This document shows, piece after piece, positions 35,096 to 46,937 of a stretch of 64,000 nucleotides of DNA (positions within the stretch are counted from its first letter, which is position 1; each line of letters opens with the position of its first letter). The translations under genes were made by a program, and so were the position numbers. Where the stretch lies: NCBI GenBank assembly GCA_003254925.1, contig QANZ01037782.1, forward strand, positions 1 to 64,000. Reading direction: 5' to 3'. The notes below the pieces were generated by a model that saw nothing but the letters and a program-made list of their open reading frames with translations, was not told the DNA's origin and searched no databases. This DNA comes from Chamaecrista fasciculata. Lineage: Eukaryota; Streptophyta; Magnoliopsida; Fabales; Fabaceae.

Positions 35096-35762
35096 AAAGA
35101 TAACATGTGATTGATTAAGATGAAGCAGTCTATTTTATTTTTCAAAAACTAAATAGTTGACTCAATAAAAAATACAAGACTAAATATAAGTTTTCTCTTT
35201 CACTTGGAAAAAGAAAAGTTTTCTCCTCAACAAAATTATCTCTTTCATAAGAGTAAGGTTACACATATATAAATATATTGCACCCTATATTTATTAGTGC
35301 CTTCCATCGCAGTTTCCTATATAGGCCAGGCTGGGTACCATTGGTTCACATGCCCAAGTCTTGAATAAATCAATTTCGCCCTGCTCCTCTAGGAATGCGA
35401 AATATATATTTATTCGTGGATAGAATTTTTTGAACTCTGAAAATTTTAAAAATTTTATTACATTCTTTATTAACAAATCGTTCTTTTAATTTCTTTTTCA
35501 TTGTTAGACTTAATATTGAATATTGACACTTACTGCACTGATATAGTAAAAAAAATTAAAAACATATACTAGTACTTTTAATAAAAATCTTAATAAATAG
35601 ATTTTTCTTCTTCACTTGAGTGGTAGTCTTCAAAAAGTTTTTTTTTTTACTTAAAAACAATTTCACTTAAAAATAAAGATAATTAAAATGCTCATATTAT
35701 ATTAATATTTAAAAATTTTAGCAGTGAGTTTAGTTGGGGGTGGGTTTGGGCCTGAGTCCAAT
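35096..35762. other. Intergenic
   Basis: No gene. AT-rich, with short frames only. Confidence 0.4.
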
Positions 35763-36896
35763 GGGCCTGTTTGGGGAATCCATAAACCTAATCCCATCTC
35801 ATCCTAATCCTAATCTCAACCTAAAAGTATTTGCCTGACACATAATCTCAACTCATCTCATCCAAATCATCATCTCATCCAAAACATCATCCTATTTATC
35901 ATAAATTTACTAATCTACCCCTAATTATATACCTATATTTACCTACACTCTAATACAAATATAAAAAAGATAATTAGACAAAATAGTAATTTTACATACC
36001 CTCATTTATTACACTTATAATTTTCTCTCTCTCTCTCTATCATTTCTTATTAATTTTTTTTCTCTCTCTCTCTCACTCACTCACAAACAAACACACACGT
36101 CTCTCTCTCTCCTTTTCTCTCTATCTCTCACACACCCACCCACCCACTCCCTCTCTCTCCCTCATATATATATATATATATANNNNNNNNNNNNNNNNNN
36201 NNNNNNNNNNNNNNNNNNNNNNNNNNNNNNNNNNNNNNNNNNNNNNNNNNNNNNNNNNNNNNNNNNNNNNNNNNNNNNNNNNNNNNNNNNNNNNNNNNNN
36301 NNNNNNNNNNNNNNNNNNNNNNNNNNNNNNNNNNNNNNNNNNNNNNNNNNNNNNNNNNNNNNNNNNNNNNNNNNNNNNNNNNNNNNNNNNNNNNNNNNNN
36401 NNNNNNNNNNNNNNNNNNNNNNNNNNNNNNNNNNNNNNNNNNNNNNNNNNNNNNNNNNNNNNNNNNNNNNNNNNNNNNNNNNNNNNNNNNNNNNNNNNNN
36501 NNNNNNNNNNNNNNNNNNNNNNNNNNNNNNNNNNNNNNNNNNNNNNNNNNNNNNNNNNNNNNNNNNNNNNNNNNNNNNNNNNNNNNNNNNNNNNNNNNNN
36601 NNNNNNNNNNNNNNNNNNNNNNNNNNNNNNNNNNNNNNNNNNNNNNNNNNNNNATCTCAACATCATTATTTCATACCATTTCTACCCCTATACAAATTAA
36701 AAAAATCCATAATCATATTTCAACCAACCACAATCATTACATACCCTTTTATATAATTTCACACCCTATTATACATCATTTTCTCTCAAACCATCCAAAC
36801 ACCACTACATCATTTCATCTCATCCTAATTTCAACATCATCTCATCTCATCTCATAGGTTGAGATTGGATTGAACTAAAAGTTCCCAAACAGGCCC
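35763..36896. repeat. GGGCCTGTTTGG inverted-repeat element spanning the assembly gap
   Basis: GGGCCTGTTTGGGG at 35763 is mirrored by CCCAAACAGGCCC ending at 36896. Inside, CATCTCATCC... and TCTCAACCTA/TAGGTTGAGA blocks are also inverted, and (CT)n and (TA)n tracts abut the gap. Bases 36183-36653 are N, so internal content is unknown. No clear target duplication. Confidence 0.7.
36183..36653. other. Assembly gap (471 N)
   Basis: Run of N directly after a (TA)n tract. Any apparent reading frame across it is meaningless. Confidence 0.99.
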
Positions 36897-38267
36897 AAAG
36901 ATAGATAAAAAGATGTCTTATTTTAATAGTAAATATTTGTTTTTATTTATATAAATATAATTTTTAAATTTTATGTGTTAAAAAATATAAAATGGTAAAA
37001 ATTAAATTATTAAGTATTTTATATATATTAAAATAATTTAATATTATATTTACATTTACAATTTTTTCTTTTATTTTAATAATTATAAATACAAATTATT
37101 GATAAAAATATGTTTTATATTAATAAAAATTAACCTTTTCCTTTTTATCTAAGTCCAGATCTAAGAATTTATTTATTTTTATTTAAAATATCACACCTTT
37201 TACACCACATGACATGTTACGGAGCTTCTAAAAATTGAGGTATTGGTTCAAAGTTCAATAGTTTATGGGGGAGTCTAATAGAAATTGGAATGGTGATAAA
37301 TAAATTGATTAAAAATAGTTAAAAACATAAAGTTATAATTCTAATAGTTATAAGTAACAAAATATAATTACAATATTAATATATAAATACAAGTTTTATA
37401 AATTAACATGAATTAATATACATATAGTCAATTTTTATAATATTAAAAATTATTAATGTCAACAAGTAACATTTCATGATTATTTTCTCTATCAAATTTA
37501 GGGTTATAATCATCATTCTCTAACATTTGACCTATAAAGCTATAAGTATAAAAAAAACATAATAATCAAAAAAATAATAAAAAGATAAATTTTGGCAACC
37601 GATTATTTTTGTTGTTAACTGATTCTTGAACAGGATGATTTTTTAGTGAATCAGACCAGACTACTGAATTAGATCAGACTATTAGCCAATTCCCAATTCA
37701 AGCGGTCGAGACCGGTTCTTAAAACAATGCATGTTACATGGCTACATGGTGGGGTTGGAAGTGGATTCCCTGCCGAACGACACACCCTACCGTTTGACGG
37801 GACCAATCACAAGGCACCACTTGTGCGCCATTGCACAGGTGGCACCACGTGATTAGTCCTCGCCGAACAAGGCGTGCTGTATTGTTCTCAAAGAGTACTT
37901 TAATTTCTCTATCTTAGTTGGAGCCATCAACAAATGAGGTCAAATCAGTCCTTAAGTAGACTGCTCAGTTCTTGGTCAAACAAGTAAAGTTGATAATATC
38001 TCTCTCATTTCAAATTGGAATGCAACGAATTCAGAGGTACGAGTTCCTCTAAACAAGTCCTTTGAATTTGAAATGAAAGACGAGAAAAATATGACCAAGT
38101 TCATTATTTTAACAACATTTAGGACCAATTTGAACATTTTGAAATGGGCCAAAATGAACATTAGGACATACATTTAGGACCAAAATGATTCTTTGACCTA
38201 AAAAGTTTAAAAGATCTTTTATTTATTTTCTTGTAATTCAAAAAAAAAATGTTTGCATATAAAATAA
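36897..38267. other. Intergenic, upstream of the CYP71 region
   Basis: No gene. 37915-38200 contains pieces of the fold-back family (AATGAGGTCAAATCAG, GATAATATCTCTCTCATTTC, ACATTTAGGACCAA). Confidence 0.45.
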
Positions 38268-38608
38268 AGGGTAAATAACACTTTGGTACCCTGTTTTATG
38301 GAACGATTTCACTTTGGTACTCTATTCTTTCAAAAGTGACACTTTGGTACCCTGTTATTTCCACCGTTAACATTTTGGTACCCTATTTTTTTTCAAAAGT
38401 GTCATTTTCGTACCATGTTCTTTGAACTGTAAACATGGTATCAAAGTGTTAACGGTGCAAATAACAGAATATCAAAATGTCAGTTTTGAAACAGGGCACC
38501 AAAATGTTAACGATGCAATGAATAGCGTACCAAAGTGTCACTTTTAAAAGAATAGAGTACCAAAGTGAAATCGGTCCATAGAACAAGGTATTAAAATATA
38601 ATTTACCG
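38268..38608. repeat. MITE, variant of the AGGGTAAATTACAC family
   Basis: Begins AGGGTAAATAACACTTTGGT and ends ATATAATTTACCG. Flanked by TAAAATAA on both sides (38260-38267 and 38609-38616). It contains repeated TTTGGTACCCTGTT-type units in the left arm and their complements in the right arm. It ends about 220 bp upstream of the CYP71 ATG. Confidence 0.85.
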
Positions 38609-38831
38609 TAAAATAAAATTGAAGAATATATTGTATACTTTGACCTCTTTAATTTATATAGAGAGAGAGAGAGAGATCTTATTCTGCACACATTCACACT
38701 GATCCATTTTGAATCATTCAATAAAATAATTTTTTGCCATAGGTAACAAAACCAAAAAATAATTATTCATTGAGACTGATCCTCAATATTTCATATTATA
38801 TATAGGAATTTGGAATCTTGGATAGACATGC

Positions 38832-41351
38832 ATGGAAAAGGCACCAAACCACCAATCAGCAATGGCCCTGGAATCACTTATTATGAAGCCAATGGCCACG
38901 GCATACCACCTTCTAAACACAAGCTTTTACCTTTCCATGTTTTGTTGCCTCATTTGTATCTTGTTTGTTCATAAAGTACACTCAAGAGCAAGAAGAAGCA
39001 AAAACATATACAATTTGCCTCCTTCGCCTCCTAAACTTCCCATCATTGGAAATCTGCATCAGTTAGGCTCACTCCCTCACCAATCTTTCAGAGCCCTTTC
39101 ACATAAATATGGCCCTCTCATGTCCCTCCAATTAGGTCAAACTCCAGCCGTTGTGGTTTCTTCAGCTCATGTTGCTCAAGAAATCGTCAAGTCCCATGAT
39201 GTCCTCTTCTCTAATAGACCCCAAAACACAGCTCATAGAATCCTTCTCTATGGCTGCAAGGACATTGCTTTCTCAGTCCATGGCGAGGAATGGAGGCAGA
39301 AAAGGAAAATCTCTGTTATCGAACTTTTTAGTCAAAAAAGGGTTCGATCCTATCGGTTCATTAGAGAAGAGGAGGTTTCATGTTTGATTAATAAGATTCG
39401 TGAAGGTTGTGAAAGTGGCTGCTCTATCAATCTCACCAAAATGTTGGTTACAACCTCCAACAACATCGTGTCTAGGTGTGCTCTTGGCCACAAGTACGAG
39501 ACTTTGCATGGAAAAGGCAGCTTTGATGAGATAGGAAGGAGATTGATGCAGCAACTTGAAGAGTTCAGTTTTGGGAATTTTTTTCCTTCGTTGGGGTGGA
39601 TGGATTATCTTACGAGACTCATTCCAAGAGTGAAGCAAACTTTTCGAGAACTAGATGCTTTCTTTGAAAATGTCATTGAGCAACACAAGGCAGAACTAAA
39701 AACCAAGAAGAATGATGACGTGAAAAACTTCTTGGATATCCTAGTTGAAGTTCAACAAGATAATATGCTTGGCTTTGAGCTCACGCGAGATAGCATCAAG
39801 GCTATGCTAGTGGTATGTATATATCTACATTATTATATATGTCTTTAAAATTATAGTATAAAATAATATTTACTCAATATATTATAAATAAATATATAAA
39901 AAATAGGGTAAATTACACTTTGGTACCCTGTGGTTTGACCCTATTTCACTTTGGTACCCTGTGGTTTGAAACTTGACACTTTGGTACCCTGTGTTATTCT
40001 CCATTAACACTTTGGTACCCTTTGGAGCTATTTTGTAATTTTAACCATAACAAATTTTCAAAAATTACATATTGACCCCAAAAAATTTTCAAAAAATTAC
40101 CAATAGGTCCCTGGATACATATTATATAAGGACTAAAATGAAAAATTTAAAATTTTTTTGGGGTCAATATGTAATTTTTGTAAAATTTATTATGGTTAAA
40201 ATTACAAAATAGCTCCAAAGGGTACCAAAGTGTTAATGGAGAATACCACAGGGTACCAAAGTGTCAAGTTTCAAACCACAGGGTACCAAAGTGAAATAGG
40301 GTCAAACTACAGGGTACCAAAGTGTAATTTACCCTAAAAAATAAAAATATCATTTCAATTTTAGTAACACACGTTTTCATCTCTATGAGGCCATGATCAG
40401 TTTTCATCATACACATGTGATGGTTATTTTTTTTAAAAGCATGAACTTTTATTTTTATTATTCGATTAATTTCTTTTTTTTCTTCTCTTTTTTTTCCACT
40501 CAGATCAATTTATAATATTTGCATGCCCCTTAGAGCAGACAAAGCCCTTTAGTCTATGTATATGTGTGTGTGTAAAATTAATACATTTTACTTCTATATA
40601 TTGTTCAAAGTTGACCCCTAAAATATAGGTTAAAGAAACTAAAGCGTACTACAGTACTTTAAAATAGATTTAGAATGAAGTTATTAAACTCGTATATCTA
40701 TCATGAACTAATTAATTATTTGTAAAATGGCAGGATATGTTTGTGGGAGGAAGTGACACTAGTGCAACTACTCTAGAATGGGGGATGGCAGAGCTGATGA
40801 GACATCCAGACAAAATGAAGAAAGTACAAGAAGAGGTAAGAAGAGTTGTGGGACTTAAATCAAAAATCGAGGAAGATGATTTGAATGAGATGAAGTACTT
40901 AAAATGTGTGATCAAGGAAACCATGAGGTTGCATCCAGCTGCTCCTCTTCTTGTTCCAAGGGAAACCACATCCGATGTGAAACTAAGAGGGTACGATATT
41001 CCTTCAAAAACAATAGTATTTGTGAACGCATGGGCAATTCAGAGGGATCCTGAGTTTTGGGAGAGGGCAGAAGAGTTCATTCCTGAGAGATTTGAAAAGA
41101 TTGAGATTGATTACAAAGGAAAAGACTATGAGCTCATCCCATTTGGCATTGGGAGAAGGGGATGTCCTGGAATTGCATTTGGTGTTGCATCACTCGAATC
41201 TGTGTTTGCTAATCTTCTATGCTGGTTTGATTGGAAGCTTCCTGCTGGAACAGCTAAACCTGAAGATTTAGACATGACTGAGTTAAACGGGCTTACCGTC
41301 AGCAAGAAAGAGCCACTTTATCTTCAACCATCACTACACGCCATTGCTTAG
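38832..41351 (+). CDS. CYP71-clade cytochrome P450, intact
   Basis: Two exons (38832-39812, 40734-41351) separated by one phase-0 intron, the usual CYP71 arrangement, give 532 residues from the first ATG. Starting at Met11 or Met21 gives 522 or 512, closer to the family norm, so the start is uncertain. A hydrophobic anchor (about 28-48) is followed by the hinge LPPSPP (62-67), I-helix GGSDT (332-336), ETMR as ExxR (389-392), PERF (444-447) and [11 protein letters not shown] with heme-ligand Cys471. The segment around FSNRPQNTAHRILLYGCKDI resembles CYP71A-type proteins, a group that includes aldoxime-metabolising enzymes such as the Prunus enzyme CYP71AN24. That resemblance is from memory. CYP71 enzymes act on the ER surface with a P450 reductase. 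Together with the CYP79, conversion of an aldoxime to a nitrile or hydroxynitrile is an attractive but unproven role. The 921-bp intron holds a MITE. Confidence 0.93.
39905..40334. repeat. Complete MITE in the CYP71 intron
   Basis: Begins AGGGTAAATTACACTTTGGT and ends AGTGTAATTTACCC, with target duplication TAAAAAAT on both sides (39897-39904, 40335-40342). Each arm has several copies of a unit of about 34 bp containing CACTTTGGTACCCTGTGGTT. The 430-bp element has no ORF. Confidence 0.92.
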
Positions 41352-41569
41352 ATCTATATTATTTGACTCTTCCCGTTCAATTTGCTATCGTTTTGCTTTT
41401 CAGATTGCATGCATGCTAATAAATTTGGAGTGATGTTTTATTGTAATTTGAAGCTTTTTCTGTGTCGTGAGTCGTGACGTTGTATTGATGTTGTCACTTG
41501 TAATGTGATTGTGTTGTAGCACCTAGTTTGTTCTTTAGATCTTTATGAAAATGTTATGTCTTTCTTACA

Positions 41570-41990
41570 TGAGATATTGTGTGTTGTGTGGCTCGGCTGA
41601 TGAATCTCCTGAACATTTGTTCAAGTCCTGCAGCAGTACAAATTATGTTTGGAACCTCTTTAGTCTACTGAATCTTTCAACTACTGGGGTTTAAAAAGTG
41701 TGCAACCAGTCAGGAACCTTGTACTTTTAATATTCCTACGGGAACAATATTTTTATCTTTTTTAATATTCCACTTTTAATATTTTTACTCATTATATTCT
41801 TTTATTTCCACAGCTTTTGCTGTGGACCTTTTTGGCATCCCCACTCCTAGAGGGATTGGATGACTTTATATATTTTGATGTAGTATTCAGGGCTGTAGGT
41901 GTTTTGTTTTAGGATCATTTAAGCTATTTGTATTGAACCTTTGTTTCTTCTGTTGTTTAATGAATTCTGTTTTCAACGAAAAAAAAAAAT
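41570..41990 (+). mobile_element. LINE 3'-end remnant behind CYP71
   Basis: The frame near 41578 reads CVLCGSADESPEHLFKSC, the zinc-binding segment found between RT and RNase H of plant LINEs. An internal deletion then leads to the 3' untranslated end and a poly-A run at about 41980. It is decayed and starts 220 bp after the CYP71 stop. Confidence 0.75.
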
Positions 41991-42644
41991 AGCTGTAAAC
42001 TACTATTACTTTTAAATCTTAATTGTAGCTGCTCTCATAGTAAACTAATAACCCATTTTCTAAAAGATTACCAAATTGATAATTTCATTCTTGAAAGATT
42101 GCAATTCATAGTTTAGTCCCTAAAAAATTCAAACATTATACTTTAGTCTCTGTCTCTCTGAAAGAACTAAATGATATACTTTTTAAGTTATGAAAAGGAC
42201 TAACAAATATATTATTTGAATCTTTTAAGCACTAAACTATGTATTCTAATATTTCAGGGATCAAGTTGTTAACTTGATCATCTTTCAGAGATTGAATTGT
42301 TAGATTACTCTATTTATTTGTTATATGTTTCTTTTACTTTTTGGAAGAAAGCTACCCTGTAGTTCCGTTAAACAGATGATGAGTTGACAAAGTTGATAAT
42401 AATTATTGAACAAACTAAGGACCCGTTTATTAAAGATGACAAATATTCTGAACTATTCTGTAATTGGTTAAGGGTTGGGGGTATAATTGACCAAAACAAC
42501 GCTGACAGTATAACTGAAAATGACCCTATACGTTGGGGATACCAATAGTACTTTGCCTTTAATAAATCAAGAAAACTTGAAAAGCAGAGTATGTACTATG
42601 TAATTTAGATTTTAGAGTATAGATGTTTAAGGACTAAGGATAAT
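41991..42644. other. Intergenic with weak fold-back
   Basis: 42050-42320 carries TTTAGTCCCTAAA-type and ATTTCAGGGATCAAG blocks in both orientations, suggesting a degraded MITE. No gene. Confidence 0.4.
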
Positions 42645-42945
42645 TTTTTTTTTGATACCAAACGAAATTTCATTAAGAAAGACAAGAAAGCAGCAACAAA
42701 TGAAGTATAACCCTGAGGGATTATACAACAGTCCTACTACTACAATAGTTCAAAGGAAGCTTCATTACTCTGAGAAAAGTCTTCCTTACTAGAGATATTA
42801 CAAATCCTAGGAAATTGAAATTGCATGAAATCGTAAAAACAGGAGAGATTAATAAAACTAGGCATAGTGGTGAAGATAGTCTTTTGACAAGAAAAGGATC
42901 TGCCTCAATTTGCCAAAATGTCCGCCGGGTGATTTGCTTCCCTGA
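42645..42945 (-). mobile_element. LINE 3'-end remnant
   Basis: On the minus strand FREANHPADILAN (about 42905-42945) is the RNase H C-terminus of a plant LINE. The element runs to a poly-A tail (poly-T at 42645-42655 on the plus strand). 5'-truncated. Confidence 0.75.
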
Positions 42946-43123
42946 AGATTAATGGTAAAGTAGGGGCAGAAACAGACAAAGAGACACCGAAAATAAAAAA
43001 CAACGTCAACAACAACAATAACAACCACAACAAAAGGTAGTTGGCTAGTCCAACATTACAGTTATCAAACACAAGTAAATGACTGAAATTTCAACGTGGA
43101 AGTGAAAACAATTAACTAAAAAA

Positions 43124-43946
43124 CTACTTGAAAAACTCAATAACCCAGAAATTGCGAACACAGCACATGTATCGAACGCCCTTGAATCCAGCAGCTTGTG
43201 CGAGTTCCATGAATTGATGTTGGTTTCGTTCTTTGCCACCTGGGTCTTGAGCCATCATGAAAACATCGATTTCAAAGTTGCACTTTGCAGACGCAGTGGT
43301 TTCAGGCATAGCCATTATGCCTGATTCCACTGCTATCACCTTCCCATCCTCTGGAATCGCATCATAGCAATTCTTCAACAGCTTCAAGCATTTCTCATCG
43401 CTCCAATCATGAAGAATCCACTACAAAATAATCCCACATTTCTCATCGCATCATAATATATAAAAGGGTAAATTACATTTGGTACCTTATTGTTTCGAAA
43501 GTGACATTTTGATACCCTATCTTTTGCACTGTTAACATTTTGGTACCCTAATCTATAGACCGATTTCACTTTGGTATCATATTCTTTTACGATTTGTTAC
43601 CCTATTCTATCTTTTTTATGGTACCAAGGTGTTAACGTACGGTGCAAAGAACAAAGTACCAAAATGTCACGTTTGAAAGATGGGGCACCAAAATGTTAAT
43701 AGTGCAAAGAACATGATACCAAAGTATCACTTTTGAAAGAACATGATACCAAAGTGAAATCGGTCCATAGAACATGGTACTAAAGTGTAATTTATTCTAA
43801 ATAAAAACAAAACAAATCGTATTAATTAATTTGTTTGTTGAAGAAGTTATACCTTCATAAAAATGGCGTCTGCCTTGGGTACACTCTCAAACATATCTCC
43901 TGCCACATGTTGCACACCTGTAACATGCATGTCATTTTAGTTTCTC

Positions 43947-43982
<36 letters not shown>

Positions 43983-45471
43983 TGCTTTTAAAATAATAAT
44001 AATATTAAACATATATATATATACCAGGATAGGGAGGGGCATGTTGGATGACATAAGGTAAGTCAAAATTAATAGCTTTAATGTTAGGGTACTTGGAAGT
44101 GATCAAGCTAAGACTAAGGCCATGGCAGCCACCGACATCGACGAGGGAGTTGAGATTCTCAAAGCCTTTGTAGGATTCGAGAATCTTCTTCATAACTAAG
44201 GAGGTATGATGGATCAATGCCTTATTGAAAAGCTTGTTGAACTCTAAGTCCTTCCCTAGGTACTCAAACTGGTGAACTCCATGAACCCTCTCAAAAGCGC
44301 TTCCTCCTTCCTCTATTGCTTCTTTCAGTTCACTCCTACGTAGTACACATATACCACCATATGATCATATCAAAGTTTCCAAAGTAAAAAAAAAAAAATT
44401 AATTCTACATTATTATTAACAAAAGGTCAAAGTGTACTTTTGGTCCTACAATTTTTGCTCAGGTCTCAATTTGCTCTTATAACTATTTTTGTTGCACTTT
44501 TGCTCTCGTATCTTTGCAAAAGGTTGCAGATTTGGTCATGTATCACTTTTGGTCCCATATGTTTTTTGTTAGGTTGCAGAATTGGTCTCATATATTTTGC
44601 TAAAAGTTTCACCGCCAGTCCCACCTGATGACCAAAAAATATGGGATCAATTCTACAACCTAACCCAAATATATGGGATCAAAAGTGTAGCATAGGACTA
44701 AATCTGCAACCTGAGCAAAAGATATACGACCAAAAGTGCAACAAAAAAAATTTATAGGACCAAATTGAGACCTGGCAAAAAATTATGGGACCAAAAGTAG
44801 TCTTTTGACTTAATAAAAAAAATGTGAGGACTTTTTTTTTTGGCTACATACAAGAATGGACAAAACATCTAACGTGAGTATTGATCCTTATTCTCATATA
44901 ACCTATTTAAATATTCACATACACACTCACTTTTCACTGATGTGGGACTTGAAACCACCACAAGGGCATGCATCAAGCACGCGCTTCCTACTTAAATGTG
45001 AGGACTAATTAAATTAGTGATTAATTACCAGCTTTTCATGAAGACCTTGTGCTGAATCAATGTCAAAAGAGGGCCTAGTGACATAGCATCATCATCATGA
45101 GCAAAAAACTTGGAGGCAGGAGCGAGACTGTAGAGCCTAGTGTGGGACCCACACTCATCATCAGCAAAATTGCAATGAATGAGTGAGTGAGAAGCGAGGA
45201 GTCCAAGTAGGCGATCTAACATTTTCGCCGCCTCTGGATTCTTTGTAATAATTCCAAGCTGATACGCAATGTCGTTTGCACTCAGCTTCGCTCCTTCGCC
45301 TGCTTTCGCTATGATGTTGAAAACGCCAAGTTCGAATGCCGTTTGCAAACCCATTGACATCACAGTCGACATCACCAGCTGCATCGCGTAACTGAAGCTT
45401 TCAAAGTCGTCGTCGTCGTTTAGCTTTGAAGTATGGGATTCCAGTTTCAACGGTAAAGCCATTATGATCAA
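43124..45471 (-). CDS. Class II (COMT-type) SAM-dependent O-methyltransferase, intact
   Basis: Four minus-strand exons, 45471-45029, 44335-44025, 43917-43853 and 43420-43124, join in phase to 371 residues (368 from Met4), normal for plant COMT-like enzymes. These cytosolic dimers methylate phenolic or other hydroxyls using SAM. The N-terminal dimerisation domain (SYAMQLVMSTVMSMGLQTAF) is followed by the SAM loop VDVGGCHG at 213-220, which departs from the usual VDVGGGTG. The catalytic His is His277 in WILHDWSD. The C-terminus has NPGGKER-like DPGGKERNQHQF and ends GVRYMCCVRNFWVIEFFK. All introns are GT-AG; introns 1 and 3 each contain a short inverted-repeat element and intron 2 a long TA tract. 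It is convergent with the CYP71 gene (1.8 kb between stops). Substrate is not predictable. The altered SAM loop is a reason for some caution about activity. Confidence 0.92.
43465..43797. repeat. MITE variant in OMT intron 3
   Basis: Begins AGGGTAAATTACATTTGGTA and ends AAGTGTAATTTATTC. Flanks are TATATAAA and TAAATAAA, a 7/8 match. Closest to the 38268-38608 element (shared ACCGATTTCACTTTGGTA and ATCGGTCCATAGAACA segments). Confidence 0.82.
44425..44816. repeat. Inverted-repeat element in OMT intron 1
   Basis: The left end GGTCAAAGTGTACTTTTGGTCC pairs imperfectly with the right end GGGACCAAAAGTAGTCTTTTGAC. Inner AGGTTGCAGA...GGTC units are inverted in the right arm. Target duplication not clear. 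Confidence 0.7.
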
Positions 45472-45577
45472 TATAGGGAATTTATCGTCGTTTGGATGAA
45501 ATGAATCTCAAGATAAGTATGTATGAATCTCAATATGACAATATATATATACTTCCACACGACAATTATATGGTACT

Positions 45578-45585
45578 TATTTATA
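45578..45585 (-). promoter_or_regulatory. TATA box of the O-methyltransferase
   Basis: TATAAATA on the minus strand, about 107 bp upstream of the ATG at 45471. A (GC)n stretch (45589-45600) lies just upstream of it. Confidence 0.55.
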
Positions 45586-45735
45586 GAACCGCGCGCGCGC
45601 ACTAGTTCTCATATATATTTTTGCTCCTACACGTCCTACTAGCTTAGCTCCTTCCATGCAATACAATATAATTTTCTTGGTTTCTTTTATTCCTTATATT
45701 CAATTCATTATCTTCTCTTTGGGACTGGGAGTGCG

Positions 45736-46631
45736 TTTTTTTTCGTAAAAGGAAGGTTCATTAATTAAGCAACCAAGATAAAGAGTACATAGAGAACAAC
45801 ATGAAAGTCAAAGCAACAAAACAACAAAACCAAAGCAAAGGAAAACACCAGATGAGGCATAGTCATCCAAAACCACGGGGGAAAGAAATTCCCACTCTAT
45901 CAGCAAAGTATTTGGCTGAAGCAAAAGCAGGGCAACGATCAAAAAAGGTAAAATTACATCTGGTCTTCATAGCTAACTGGGCCAGAATATCCGCCACTTG
46001 GTTACCCTCGCGCAGGACATGAGAGAGTCTGCAGCTACTAAAATGGATAAGTGAGGACCTGCAAACATCAATTAAAGGGGCAAGGGGGTGGTGAGGGGAC
46101 ACAACATTGTTTTTGAGCAAATTGACAAGAGTTAAGCAGTCAGATTCTATCCAAATGTTTTCAAACCCCTGTGATATAGCAAGATCAATGCCCATATGCA
46201 TAGCCCATATTTCAGCGAGGATGCTACTACCAGCCCCAATGAACTTATTGAAGCCAATGATCCAATTCCCAAACGAATCCCTAATGACTCCACCCACAGC
46301 TATATTTTTAGAAACAGGATCACAGGTACCATCAATGTTTAATTTAAGCCAACCATCATCAGGGGGTTTCCAGGAGATCACGGAACAGACTGGATCTTTG
46401 TGAGGATGTTTTCGAGGATTGCCTAAGAAGAAGAACTCTGCAGCTTGTTTAGAAGCCTTAGCCGCCACCGCTTGGGGGTAGAAATGTTCATGGTGGAAGA
46501 TTTTGTTATTTCTTGCAAGCCATGTGTTCCACAAGAAGTATAAGAAGCATGTACCAAACGGAACATTGTGATTTAAAGGTGTTTGGGAGCCGATGCAAGC
46601 CTTGAGCCAGTCTTTAAAATAATGGTTATAG
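45736..46631 (-). mobile_element. 5'-truncated LINE, RNase H end
   Basis: The minus-strand frame 46534-45863 (223 residues, open) carries the RNase H domain (LKLNIDGTCD, GVIRDSFGNWIIGF, IWIESDCLTLVNLL, REGNQVADILAQLA). Nearly identical to 59945-60839, including the 3' end and poly-A tail. No target duplication was found, and it is truncated at 46631, followed by AT-rich DNA. Confidence 0.88.
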
Positions 46632-46937
46632 TAAAATAATTAATTATTTAATTATTAATCTTCATTAGCTTTAAGAAATTGTATTATATTAAAATCTTAT
46701 TTTATTAATTATTTAATTATTAATATATTTCTACTCAAATATTTAACAATACAAATATATATAAAAAAAAGAAGTAAAATAATAATTTTGACTATCCTCA
46801 TCCATCATTTCTTACTCTCTCCCTTATATTATATTACATATTATATAGATATATACATAATGTTTAAAAGTTGAAAATATTTTTGGGTCAGACTTAGAAA
46901 AAAAAACCTTGAGTTTGGCTTGTTTTCATAGAGGATT

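Noticed and set aside
36121..36666. Open frame of 181 codons on the minus strand
   Set aside because: It consists almost wholly of undefined bases of the assembly gap.
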